Source: 55-13 sp964501275
GTDB taxonomy: Bacteria > Armatimonadota > Fimbriimonadia > Fimbriimonadales > Fimbriimonadaceae
DNA length: 64,000 bases
Direction of reading: 5' to 3'
Assembly (NCBI GenBank): GCA_964501275.1
Contig: CAZCSP010000004.1
Span: 1-64,000, forward strand
Shown here piece by piece: positions 1 through 7,552 of the stretch (the stretch's first letter is position 1; each line of letters starts with the position of its first letter). Both the position numbers and the translations under genes were made by a program. Under the pieces are notes generated by a model that searched no databases, was not told the origin of the DNA, and was given only the letters and a program-made list of their open reading frames with translations.

Positions 1-23
1 AGTTCGACTCTCGTCCGGTTGCA
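1..23 (+). tRNA. 3' end of a tRNA cut by the window edge
   Basis: The first bases contain a T-loop-like GTTCGACTC followed by a possible T-stem and acceptor strand. This resembles the last third of a tRNA and lies just before a complete tRNA-Glu on the other strand. The body and anticodon lie outside the window and no CCA is encoded, so identity cannot be assigned and the call is tentative. Confidence 0.4.
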
Positions 24-49
24 GGCTTGAATTTAGGTCCAAAATGAGT

Positions 50-126
50 TGGTACTCCGGACGGGAGTCGAACCCGCGATCTTCGCCGTGAGAGGGCGAT
101 GTCCTGGACCACTAGACGACCGGAGC
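50..126 (-). tRNA. tRNA-Glu (anticodon CTC)
   Basis: Read on the minus strand, the sequence folds as a complete cloverleaf. The 7-bp acceptor stem is GCTCCGG with CCGGAGT, the D-arm contains GTCTAGTGG, the anticodon stem TCGCC/GGCGA encloses loop CTCTCAC, and the T-arm carries GGTTCGACTCC. The CCA end is encoded (TGG at 50-52). The loop gives anticodon CTC, which reads GAG codons. The D-arm and anticodon-arm sequence match the bacterial tRNA-Glu pattern. Confidence 0.95.
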
Positions 127-215
127 AAACGAGACGAAATGATACCTCAAGCAGTTGAGCGGATTCTAGGCATTTTGGGATTGGGGTGGAAGGGAATGAG
201 GGAAGAGGGGAAGGG

Positions 216-760
216 ATGAGTCATGACACCCGGCTGGCCATCTCCGAGTTTCTGTTCCTCTCCGACGAGCCTGCGCCGGTGGACCTTTGCGTGGTCTTGG
301 GGAGCCGGTATGCGGAGACGATGGACAACGCCATCGACCTCTGGCGGCGCACATGGACCCTCGGATTCTGATCACCGGACATGGGCCGCAGGAGGATCAG
401 GCAAAGGAGGCAGACCTATTCTTGGAGTACGCCTTGAATGAGGGCGTGCCGAGGGAGGCGATCCTGGTGGAGCGGGAGGCGCGGCATACGCGGGATAATT
501 TCGAACTCTCGGCGTCGCTGGTCGATTGGGAGGCAGTGAGGCGTGTCGCGATCGTGGGCAAGCCGTACCATATGCGGAGGGCGCTGATGACGGCGCGGCG
601 GTTTTGGCCAGAGGGGATCGAATACATCATGCTCCCGTCCAACCTCCCTCAGGACCTGAAGGCGGGCGACTGGTGGGAGTCGGAGTGGGGAAGAACGCGG
701 GTGATGGACGAGTTGCGGCGGATCGGGGAGTACGGGGTGAAAGGGGATTTGGCGTTGTAG
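216..760 (+). pseudogene. YdcF-like (DUF218) protein, frameshifted
   Basis: Two overlapping frames together make one DUF218/YdcF-type protein of about 180 residues. The first frame starts at ATG 216 behind a GGAAG-like ribosome site and carries the family's N-terminal strand (VDLCVVLGSRYAE) up to about 350. The next frame continues with RILITGHGP and later VAIVGKPYHMRRA, both typical of the family. The switch near 345-360 is a one-base loss (-1). No slippery heptamer is visible there, so this is an inactivated gene or a sequencing error. DUF218 proteins are poorly characterised, often membrane-linked, and in E. coli include SanA and YdcF. Family call fairly sure; function unknown. Confidence 0.7.
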
Positions 761-805
761 CATAGGCATCCTGCCTATGCGTCCCACGACCTTCCGGTCG
801 TGGGA
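760..805. repeat. Double-hairpin dispersed repeat, copy 1
   Basis: Two adjacent hairpins: GCATAGGCA/TGCCTATGC (760-768, 772-780) and TCCCACGACC/GGTCGTGGGA (782-791, 796-805). It sits directly after the stop of the frameshifted YdcF-like gene. The same two hairpin types recur at 3261-3305, 4045-4088, 6367-6426 and 9741-9783. Confidence 0.8.
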
Positions 806-866
806 GAGGCTTATAGGTGACAATCTCAAAACCCAACTGCGGGACACGACCACGCCGCGATCTTCT

Positions 867-953
867 CACCACAAAGAAACAAAGAAACGCAAAGGGATAG
901 TGGTAAACACTGGCTCTTCTTTGCGCCCTTCGTTTCTTTGTTTCTTCGTGGTA
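867..953. repeat. Long imperfect hairpin of CACAAAGAAAC-type repeats
   Basis: The left arm (from 867) is built of short units such as ACCACAAAG and AAACAAAG. The right arm, ending near 953, is the reverse complement with few mismatches. A related element lies at 61712-61895. It contains no gene and lies between two genes; a role as a transcription barrier or a non-autonomous mobile repeat is speculation. Confidence 0.7.
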
Positions 954-996
954 GAAGGGCTTCTTTAGATTGGTTCCGTGGCCGCCGTCAACCTCA

Positions 997-3174
997 TCAC
1001 CGAAGTTGTCGCATCGGCTTATACATCCATGCCCGGGCCAAGTTCACTTGATCCAGGGAGTGGGGGCCGCTTTCCGCTACTCCTGGAGTCACCACGTTCC
1101 GCCCCTGAATGCCCGACTTCATCAGCTCGACCACCTGGATGTAGGAGCCGCGGTTGGAGTAGGGGATGGGGGATTGGCCGGTTACTTGGATGGGGGGGGC
1201 GGTGTAGCGGGGGGCAGGGGCCAGACGTTCGGCGGCCTTGGTCAGGGAGGCCCGGAGCACGGCAGATGAACTACGCCCATTCAAGTAGTTGACCTTCGTT
1301 TTGCCCTCCAGCGCCCGCAACATCACGCTCGGCTGGGCGACTAGGCGGAAGTTTTCGGGGGAGACGAAGTTGCCGGTGGTGGGCAGGAAAAGCTCTTCTC
1401 GAAGCGCATCTACGAAATGACGGTAAGTCTGCGCCTGGATTGAGCCATCCAGCATCCACCCGTCAAACCCCTCTAGCGGAGTCCCCTGCCAGACCTTCTC
1501 GACAAACGGCTTGAAGTAGGGCCAAGTTTCATCCTTCCGGGCGATAGTCCAAGCCGCCCGCTCGACATCGGAGATGCCCAACTTGGGCGCCTTCAGGCAA
1601 TCCAGAAGGTCCGAGTTGCGGAATATTCGCCCCCAGACCGGGGTATCGGAGTTGGGCCACCAACTGACCGGCTTGTTGTTCCAGTTGGCGAGCAGGCCAT
1701 TCTTGGGATTCTGCACCTGGGGCATGGGGGATCGGCCTGCCCATTCATTCTCCCGAGAGGCCAGGGCAGGGAAGCGGGGGTCTACCTGGGCCGACCGGAT
1801 GGGGATGATTCCCGTGTACCGATAGCCGATATCGCCGTCCCGGGTGGCATAGAAGCAGTTGAAGTTGACAGTCGCGGCATCCAGGGCGCGCTGGATATCC
1901 GAGACCTCTCGGGCTCCGGCGACCATGACGACGCTATCCAGCGACTTCAGTTCCAGTCCCCGGTTTGCCGACTTGCGGGAGAAGACCACCCGGGCGGTTC
2001 GGCTCTCCAGAACCACCGGGCCGACCAGGGTGCGTCGCTGGACGAAGGTTTGCTCGGCGGCGCCTTTCACCCTTACCGGGAATTTTGCCTCGGTGAAGTC
2101 GTGGAGGGTTCCATCCTGCCGATACTTGCCATCTTCGGTCGGGTGGTAAAAGATGTCGTCGGTGTCCGCCACGCCGCTAGTCAGTCCCCAGGCGAGGTAG
2201 CCGGTGTGCCCAATCGCAATCCCCGGTACCCCCGGCACATCCATCCCCACCGCGCTGTATCCCGGCGCAGAGATCGACATTTCGTGGATCACGGAAGGCG
2301 TTCGGAAGCCCATCTGGGGGGCGGAGAGGAGGATCGGATAGCCGGTGGCGGATCGCTGGGTTCCGACCACGATGGCGTAGCTTCCCCATTTGTAGGGGGC
2401 GGAGACCTGCTCGGCGACGGCGGAAGACTCCTGCATCTCAGCCAATCGGACTCCAGGAAGCAGTTCCAGAAGGGAGACCTTGGGCAGGAAGGCAACGTGC
2501 TTGGCAGAGGTTTCGCGAGTCGGGATTGGGAGCTTGGGTCGACTTGAGCGCAATGGGTCGTCGGAGTCCATGACAGTGGGCGTGGCGTCGCGGTCGTTGA
2601 ACCAGGCAAAGTCCTCCAGCACGTCCAAGACCCGATCCTTGGTCTCGGCGCGGCTCTGCAGATAGGCCAGCAAAGCCATATTCCGAATCTCCCCGGCCCC
2701 GCCCTTGCCGAACTGCTGGAAGAGGCGGATAGTGATGGCGGCGGTGTCCAGCTCGGTCCAAGGCTCGGGCTCGAATCCGTTCTGCTTGTATCCCTCGGGC
2801 AGAGCGCCCTTCTGCCTCGCCTCCTCAATCCAGGCGTTCACCCCTTTGGCATAGTTGGCGATCATGGTTTGGGTGGTTGGGGAGAGGGTCTTGATCTGGC
2901 TCCTCAGTTCGTCGTCGGTGTAGGCAAAGGCCAAAACCTCACGGTCGGAAGCCACAAAAGAAGCCCCAAAAACCTCTGCCATCCGCCCCCGCGCCACCCG
3001 CCGAGAGTTCTCCATCTGCCAAAGCCGATCCTGGGCGACGGCGTATCCGGCATGGAAGAAAGCCTGCTCCAGAGTCGGGGCCGTGATATGCGGCACTCCA
3101 TACCCGTCACGCTGGATCGGCTCGGTTTGGAGCATGGCAAGGCCAAGGAGGTAGGCAAGCATTGTGCTTCCCAT
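997..3174 (-). CDS. Penicillin acylase family (Ntn-hydrolase) protein
   Basis: A 725-residue protein of the penicillin amidase/acyl-homoserine lactone acylase family. These proteins are made as precursors, exported, and cut autocatalytically to expose an N-terminal serine that hydrolyses amide bonds. Seen: a hydrophobic N-terminus (MLAYLLGLAML), an alpha-chain motif with DGYGVPHI near 22-30, the helix AGYAVAQDRLWQME at 42-55, and the processing site YKWGS with candidate nucleophile Ser265, followed by GYPILLSAPQMG. The length is normal for the family. The start could be Met1 or Met5 (3162). The acyl substrate cannot be told from sequence; quorum-signal or antibiotic side-chain hydrolysis are only family precedents. 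Monocistronic, with the next gene divergent. Confidence 0.9.
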   Translation of the reverse strand: MGSTMLAYLLGLAMLQTEPIQRDGYGVPHITAPTLEQAFFHAGYAVAQDRLWQMENSRRVARGRMAEVFGASFVASDREVLAFAYTDDELRSQIKTLSPTTQTMIANYAKGVNAWIEEARQKGALPEGYKQNGFEPEPWTELDTAAITIRLFQQFGKGGAGEIRNMALLAYLQSRAETKDRVLDVLEDFAWFNDRDATPTVMDSDDPLRSSRPKLPIPTRETSAKHVAFLPKVSLLELLPGVRLAEMQESSAVAEQVSAPYKWGSYAIVVGTQRSATGYPILLSAPQMGFRTPSVIHEMSISAPGYSAVGMDVPGVPGIAIGHTGYLAWGLTSGVADTDDIFYHPTEDGKYRQDGTLHDFTEAKFPVRVKGAAEQTFVQRRTLVGPVVLESRTARVVFSRKSANRGLELKSLDSVVMVAGAREVSDIQRALDAATVNFNCFYATRDGDIGYRYTGIIPIRSAQVDPRFPALASRENEWAGRSPMPQVQNPKNGLLANWNNKPVSWWPNSDTPVWGRIFRNSDLLDCLKAPKLGISDVERAAWTIARKDETWPYFKPFVEKVWQGTPLEGFDGWMLDGSIQAQTYRHFVDALREELFLPTTGNFVSPENFRLVAQPSVMLRALEGKTKVNYLNGRSSSAVLRASLTKAAERLAPAPRYTAPPIQVTGQSPIPYSNRGSYIQVVELMKSGIQGRNVVTPGVAESGPHSLDQVNLARAWMYKPMRQLR

Positions 3175-3260
3175 TTTGACTAACTTGGGAGCACCGTCGT
3201 CCCGCCGGTTACGAGGCTTGTATTTGGCTATGTATTTGCAGCTCAGCTACAAGCCTGTAT

Positions 3261-3305
3261 CCACGACCTGGCAGGTCGTGGGACGCATGGGCAGGCTGCC
3301 CATGC
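3261..3305. repeat. Double-hairpin dispersed repeat, copy 2
   Basis: CCACGACC/GGTCGTGG (3261-3268, 3274-3281) followed by GCATGGGCA/TGCCCATGC (3285-3293, 3297-3305). It lies in the divergent gap between 3174 and 3351. It is followed by TTGACG and, 18 nt later, TAAAGT, a plausible promoter for the 3351 gene. Confidence 0.85.
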
Positions 3306-3350
3306 CACGTCTTGACGGGTAGCTGGAATAAGGGTTAAAGTCCAGAAGCT

Positions 3351-3956
3351 ATGGGAATGGAAGCGAGTTGCAAGGTGATCCTCGATGGCAAGGAGTCGGT
3401 AGGGAAGGCTCACTGTGGGGATGGGGAGATCGACTTTCGGGGGGATTTTCGGTTTCGGTGGAAATGGTCGGAACTGGGCGAAATCGAAGCGGGCGATGGC
3501 GTTTTGACAGTGTCTCGCAAGGGCGAGCAGGCGCACTTCCACCTGGGTGATCTAGCCGAGAAGTGGGCCGAGGCGATTCGGAATCCCAAGAGCCGGTTGG
3601 ACAAGTTTGGGCTGAAGGCGGGGCAGCGGTATCAGGCAATTGGAGTTTTTGATGACGACTTTGCTTCGGAGTTGGAGGCAAGAGCCGGGGAGCCGGGCGA
3701 GACGCCTTTGGATGTGGTCTTCCAGAGGCTCGATGCGGTGGCGGATTTGCCCAAACTGCTTGCCGCGAGAGAGGCCATTGCCGAAAACGGAATGATCTGG
3801 GCGGTGTGGCCGAAGGGTCGGAAGGAGTTTCGGGAGGATGACATCCGGGATTTTGCCTTGGCGAACGGGCTGGTGGATGTGAAGGTAGCCCGATTCTCTA
3901 ATGAACTCAGCGCCTTGAAGCTGGTGATTCCGGTGGCATTGAGGAAGCATCAGTAG
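3351..3956 (+). CDS. DUF3052-like protein of unknown function
   Basis: A 201-residue soluble protein. The C-terminal half reads like DUF3052: GMIWAVWPKGR near 145-155, then a region predicted to be helical, then GLVDVKVARFSNELSALKLVIP near 171-192. The N-terminal third (CKVILDGKESVGKAHCGDGEIDFRG) looks like a small beta-rich domain and is less typical. No catalytic motif is recognisable. The start could be Met1 or Met3 (3357). It is a single-gene unit between double-hairpin repeats and faces a convergent gene. Family call moderately sure; no function is known. Confidence 0.7.
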   Translation: MGMEASCKVILDGKESVGKAHCGDGEIDFRGDFRFRWKWSELGEIEAGDGVLTVSRKGEQAHFHLGDLAEKWAEAIRNPKSRLDKFGLKAGQRYQAIGVFDDDFASELEARAGEPGETPLDVVFQRLDAVADLPKLLAAREAIAENGMIWAVWPKGRKEFREDDIRDFALANGLVDVKVARFSNELSALKLVIPVALRKHQ

Positions 3957-4044
3957 CCTGGATCTCCAGGTCCGGGCAAAGCTTGTAGTTTCTAGCGAAC
4001 TGGACTCCTTTCTCCAAACTGCACCTTGACTCCAAGCTTCCGGA

Positions 4045-4088
4045 CCACGACCGGGACGGTCGTGGAAACCATGGGCGGGACGCCCATG
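4045..4088. repeat. Double-hairpin dispersed repeat, copy 3
   Basis: CCACGACC/GGTCGTGG arms at 4045-4065 and CATGGGCG/CGCCCATG arms at 4070-4088. It lies between the converging DUF3052-like and zinc-ribbon genes, where a bidirectional transcription stop would be useful. No T-run follows either hairpin. Confidence 0.85.
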
Positions 4089-4096
4089 CCACGCCG

Positions 4097-5191
4097 TTAC
4101 TCGCCGCCGAAGTAAACCACCAGGCCGATGATGATCAGGCCCAGCAGGACCAAGCCAAGCACCTTCCAGACCGAGATCGGGGCGTCGCCTTTGACTTCGC
4201 CGGTGCGGGCGTTGACCAGGAACGAATACGTCTTCTCCCGGAACTTGTACGCCCCCAGCCAAACCGGTAACAGAATGTGCTTGAAAGTGATGTCGTCGTA
4301 TTGGGTCTTCTTGGACAGAATTCGCTGTTCGTCGCCGCCGATGTCGTAGCGGATCGAACGGTCGATCGTCGGGTCCATGATCCGCTTGGCGACCTCGAAG
4401 CCCTCTTCCAGGCCGGTCTTGTAGCGGACGGTGCGGAAGCTGGAGAGATACTCGTCCTGGTAGGGCACCAGACTGGGCAGGTCCCAGTTTTGGAGGGCCT
4501 GGGCGTGCTTTTGGGGAACGGCGTCGGTGGCGTTGACCAGGATGTCGTCGAACTGGTCAAAGACGGTGCCGGAGCAGGGGTACCAGTCGGTCTCGCGAAC
4601 CTGCCGGGTCTGGGTGTTGCCGTTGGAGTCGGTGTAGGTCTCAGTCCGGTAGCGGTGGATGCCGCGCATTCCGCTGTACCAAGTAGTGGTATTGGAGTCG
4701 TAGGTCCAATAAGGGATGTACATCCCCTGGAGGCCACCGGTCTCGCGGGCGAAGTGCTTCAGGTCGTTGGGAGCGAGCCAGCACTTCTTCAACCAACCTT
4801 CATAGGCCGTCCGCGCCTCCTCCTTCTTGTACTTGAAGGGAAGCAGGGATTTGGGGCGGATGCGCACCTCAGCCGCCACGGTGATGATCGCGTGAGAGCC
4901 GCAGAAGGGGCAGGTGTCAGAGGTGGCGTCGCCTCGGGCGGTGAACTCCGCCGCACAGGCGGAGCACTTGACGGTCTGCTCCTGATCCGCCACCGACTCC
5001 TGCCGGGCGATCTCCAGGTACTCGTGGAAATCCAGCTCATGGATCTCCTCTTCCGACTGCGGAATCTCGTTGACGAATCCGCAGTACTCGCACTTGAGCG
5101 CATGGGTGCCGGGGGCAAAGGCCAGCTTTGCCCCACAGTTGTGGCACGGAAACCGCTTTTCCGTGGTGGTTGCGACCGGTATCTCGCTCAT
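4097..5191 (-). CDS. Zinc-ribbon membrane protein paired with an SPFH protein
   Basis: A 364-residue protein with two CxxC...CxxC zinc ribbons. The first is near 18-38 (CHNCGAKLAF, then CEYCGF); the second is near 75-98 (CSACAAEF, then CPFCGSH). The middle is a long beta-rich domain with YIPYWTYDSNTTTWYSG, and a single C-terminal transmembrane helix follows (VLGLVLLGLIIIGLVVYF). Similar proteins are often mislabelled as helicases because of the ribbons, but no helicase motif is present. Its ATG directly follows the stop of the upstream SPFH gene, so the two are co-transcribed. This resembles the Bacillus PspA-linked YdjG/YdjI pair, suggesting a membrane-stress or membrane-domain role (inference). 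Confidence 0.8.
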   Translation of the reverse strand: MSEIPVATTTEKRFPCHNCGAKLAFAPGTHALKCEYCGFVNEIPQSEEEIHELDFHEYLEIARQESVADQEQTVKCSACAAEFTARGDATSDTCPFCGSHAIITVAAEVRIRPKSLLPFKYKKEEARTAYEGWLKKCWLAPNDLKHFARETGGLQGMYIPYWTYDSNTTTWYSGMRGIHRYRTETYTDSNGNTQTRQVRETDWYPCSGTVFDQFDDILVNATDAVPQKHAQALQNWDLPSLVPYQDEYLSSFRTVRYKTGLEEGFEVAKRIMDPTIDRSIRYDIGGDEQRILSKKTQYDDITFKHILLPVWLGAYKFREKTYSFLVNARTGEVKGDAPISVWKVLGLVLLGLIIIGLVVYFGGE

Positions 5192-6274
5192 TTACTGAGG
5201 CGGAAGCGGCGGCGGGACGGAGCCGAAGACGCTCTCTAGCTCGGGAACTTGACCAGCGGCGGTCCAGGCGGCCATTCCGTTCTTCCAAACCAGCGAATCC
5301 TTGGTGAACTGGCCACTGGAGGCCTGCTGGGTGAGCTGGGAGAGCGGGAAGGGGCCGGTCTGTGCGCCATTGACGGCCACAAAGTAGCTCGTCTCAGCGG
5401 GGACGGGAGGAGGCGCGCCACCGCCGCCCTGGTTCGCCATTTGGTTGGCCATCTGGCCCGCCATCGCGAATCCGATGCCTGCGCCCATGGCGTCGCCCAT
5501 CGTGCCTCCGCCCTGGCCAATACCCTGAGCGGCTTGGAACTTCATGTAGTTGTCCAGATTGCCGACCGCGCCCATGCTGGACCGCTTGTCGATGGCCTCT
5601 TCGACCTCCGGCGGCAGGGAGATGTTCTCGATCAGCATCTGGTGGAGCTGAAGGCCGTACTCATCGACCGAGGGCTGGACCTGTTCGACCAGGAAGTTGC
5701 CCATCTCGCCATACTTGCCCGCGAGGTCGAGGACGGGAATCTTGGCGTTGCCGATGACGTCGCTAAACCGCGAGACGATCACATTCCGAATCTGCCCAAC
5801 GATCTCATCTTTGGTGAACTCGCCATCGGTGCCGACCACGTTCTTCAGGAAGAGGGTCGCGTCCTTCACCGAGATGGTGTAGGAGCCGAAGGCGCGGACT
5901 CGGACGATGCCGAAGTCGGCGTCCCGCATCATGATCGGATTCATCGTCCCCCACTTGAGGTCGGTGAACCGCTTGGTGTTGACGAAGTAGACCTCGGCCA
6001 CGAACGGGGAGTTGAAACCGTACTTCCAGCCTTTCAGGGTGGAGAGGATCGGCATGTTCTCGGTGCTGAGGGTGTGCATGCCGGGCTGGAAAACGTCGGC
6101 GATCTGCCCCTCGTTCACAAAGACGGCGACCTGCGACTCGCGAACGGTCAGTTGCGCGCCGTTCTTGATCTGGTTGCCATATCGCTCGAAGCGATACACC
6201 ATCGTGTCCTGAGTGTCATCAGTCCACTGGATGATGTCGATAAATTCGCCCTTAATCTTTTCCCACAGACTCAT
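5192..6274 (-). CDS. SPFH domain protein (YdjI-like) with C-terminal GYF_2 domain
   Basis: A protein of about 360 residues. It opens with MSLWEKIKGEFIDIIQW, as in YdjI-type 'virion core' SPFH proteins. The SPFH/band-7 region spans roughly 20-240 (for example AVFVNEGQIADVFQPGMHTL). A Gly/Met/Ala/Gln-rich low-complexity linker follows, with MANQMANQGGGG, and then a GYF_2 (DUF4339) module (YFVAVNGAQTGPFPLSQL, later LVWKNGMAAW). The start at 6274 is chosen because AAGGAGAAA lies about 10 nt upstream; an upstream in-frame ATG at 6313 lacks this. SPFH proteins form oligomeric membrane scaffolds. It is directly joined to the zinc-ribbon membrane protein downstream. Confidence 0.85.
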   Translation of the reverse strand: MSLWEKIKGEFIDIIQWTDDTQDTMVYRFERYGNQIKNGAQLTVRESQVAVFVNEGQIADVFQPGMHTLSTENMPILSTLKGWKYGFNSPFVAEVYFVNTKRFTDLKWGTMNPIMMRDADFGIVRVRAFGSYTISVKDATLFLKNVVGTDGEFTKDEIVGQIRNVIVSRFSDVIGNAKIPVLDLAGKYGEMGNFLVEQVQPSVDEYGLQLHQMLIENISLPPEVEEAIDKRSSMGAVGNLDNYMKFQAAQGIGQGGGTMGDAMGAGIGFAMAGQMANQMANQGGGGAPPPVPAETSYFVAVNGAQTGPFPLSQLTQQASSGQFTKDSLVWKNGMAAWTAAGQVPELESVFGSVPPPLPPQ

Positions 6275-6366
6275 TTCAGTTCGTTTCTCCTTTGTCCGCT
6301 TGCGTTGATGCAAGTATACAGCGAACGAGCGTGATTTGGGAAAGGTTGCAGAGACTTACTGGGAGC

Positions 6367-6426
6367 GTAGGCATCTTGCCTGCCCATGGGGCCTGTGATG
6401 CATGGGCAAGTTGCCCATGCATCCCA
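6367..6426. repeat. Double-hairpin dispersed repeat, copy 4 (diverged)
   Basis: Contains GTAGGCATCTTGCCTGCC followed by a hairpin GCATGGGCA...TGCCCATGC (6400-6420) and a trailing ATCCCACG. It is the most diverged of the five copies; the second hairpin arm is incomplete. It lies upstream of the SPFH gene and before a small possible gene. Confidence 0.7.
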
Positions 6427-6448
6427 CGCAAAATATGCCATAATCTTG

Positions 6449-6631
6449 ATGTATTCAGCGATGAGACAACCCCACCTCGATGCTCGGCAAGCCATTGCCG
6501 GCTATATGTTTGCGGAGTCAGAGCGGACCAAGCTTCTTTCCAGAACGCTGTGGCTCGTTCGCGCCTCCACGGGCTTTGTCGCACTCCTCCAAGACGAAAC
6601 CATCGCCTACCAGCTTCAGTGGCCTAGCTAA
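6449..6631 (+). CDS. Possible small protein, unknown
   Basis: A 60-codon open frame starting MYSAMRQPHLDARQAIAG and ending YQLQWPS. CATAAT at 6440-6445 could serve as a -10 box very close to the start, as seen for other genes here, and there is no ribosome-binding site. No domain or signal peptide is recognised. It runs in the same direction as the 6704 gene, 72 bases away. It could be a chance frame; support is weak. Confidence 0.3.
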   Translation: MYSAMRQPHLDARQAIAGYMFAESERTKLLSRTLWLVRASTGFVALLQDETIAYQLQWPS

Positions 6632-6703
6632 ATTCTCTCCGGAGTCGCCCTTTGCTGCGTTGCGCGTCCTAGGACGCCCTGGCTCCTGTTTGGAGGAATC
6701 TCT

Positions 6704-7228
6704 TTGAACAACATCAAGCTTCTTCGACTCGTTCGGCGGTCGAACGTTACCGATAACCCAAGTATCGGTATCGACTTTTTCGATATCCAAGGCGATCTGC
6801 ACCTGTACGAGGGAGATCGAGAGGCCGTCCATCGGTTGCTCGACGTTACCGATCACAGCCTGCTCCGCGTCTCGATCGAGGACCGGTCGGATGAGACCCT
6901 CGGTTTGGTTTGCGACTGGCCCTTCCACTGGCGGTCGGGCAAGATCACGCTTCAGGAAGTAGAGCCCGACGATCAGGTGGTGGCTTACTCGCGCGCCGTT
7001 CTGTCCGCTCCATCCAGCCTCAACTATCGGCCGATCGATGCCTGGGTGCACCTGCGCGGCAAGGTGCGCACGGTGGCAATGCCACTGATCATGCCGAGCA
7101 TCCCGAACGGGAAGTCTGCCGTCTATACGGTCGATCTGCCCGATATTCCTGGTCTGGAGGTGCTTTCGCCCGAGGGCCAATGCCTCTATGAATGGGTGGG
7201 CGCGGCTCGGGAGGCTACCCATGCATAA
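6704..7228 (+). CDS. Hypothetical protein, 174 residues
   Basis: Starts at TTG 6704 behind a good TGGAGGAAT ribosome site and encodes MNNIKLLRLVRRSNVTDN. The protein is soluble and beta-rich, with alternating hydrophobic and charged residues and no signal peptide, membrane segment or cysteine pair. Codon use resembles the neighbours. I do not recognise the family. Its stop overlaps the start of a second small frame (ATGcaTAA at 7221-7228), which hints at translational coupling. Confidence 0.6.
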   Translation: MNNIKLLRLVRRSNVTDNPSIGIDFFDIQGDLHLYEGDREAVHRLLDVTDHSLLRVSIEDRSDETLGLVCDWPFHWRSGKITLQEVEPDDQVVAYSRAVLSAPSSLNYRPIDAWVHLRGKVRTVAMPLIMPSIPNGKSAVYTVDLPDIPGLEVLSPEGQCLYEWVGAAREATHA

Positions 7229-7520
7229 GGTTGTCTTGGGACCCAACGGCTCAGAGCTGAACTCCCGCCTCCCCACCCATGTCGCGATCCGGGCTGTAGT
7301 CGAGCGGAGTCTACGGCTGGTGACGCCGTGCTCCTGTGCCAATCCATGGTCGGTGATCGAAGTCGAGGACACCTGGCAGGATGGCAAACTGCGGTTTTCC
7401 AGCGTGGAGGCCTGCTGCTTGATGAGGATTTCCCGAATCTGTGAAGCCTTGCCCGGATGTCGGAAGATCCCCCGTGAGACCAGCGAAGCTACCCCTAGGT
7501 CCTTGCTTGTAAAGCAGTAA
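7221..7520 (+). CDS. Possible small protein coupled to the upstream gene
   Basis: A 99-codon frame starting MHKVVLGPNGSELNSRLPTH. Its ATG overlaps the TAA of the 6704 gene, an arrangement typical of coupled genes. It contains five cysteines but no recognised motif, and the C-terminus (TPRSLLVKQ) runs into the inverted repeat at 7515. No homology recognised. The overlap is the main support, so this remains uncertain. Confidence 0.35.
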   Translation: MHKVVLGPNGSELNSRLPTHVAIRAVVERSLRLVTPCSCANPWSVIEVEDTWQDGKLRFSSVEACCLMRISRICEALPGCRKIPRETSEATPRSLLVKQ

Positions 7521-7546
7521 AATTGTTTTACTGAAACCGGGATAAT
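7515..7546 (+). promoter_or_regulatory. Palindrome and -10 box ahead of the M23 peptidase gene
   Basis: A perfect inverted repeat CAGTAAAA-TTG-TTTTACTG (7515-7533) is followed by GATAAT at 7541-7546, six bases before ATG 7553. The spacing suggests a leaderless transcript. The palindrome would sit over the -35/spacer region and is a good candidate operator. No clear -35 hexamer is visible at 17 nt. Confidence 0.5.
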
Positions 7547-7552
7547 AGGGGG

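Noticed and set aside
4097..5191. Primosomal helicase annotation for the zinc-ribbon protein
   Set aside because: Only the zinc ribbons resemble PriA; no Walker A/B or helicase motifs exist.
5249..6334. 361-residue plus-strand frame opposite the SPFH gene, and a 320-residue one at 4277-5239
   Set aside because: Antisense to well-supported genes; no start signal or domain.
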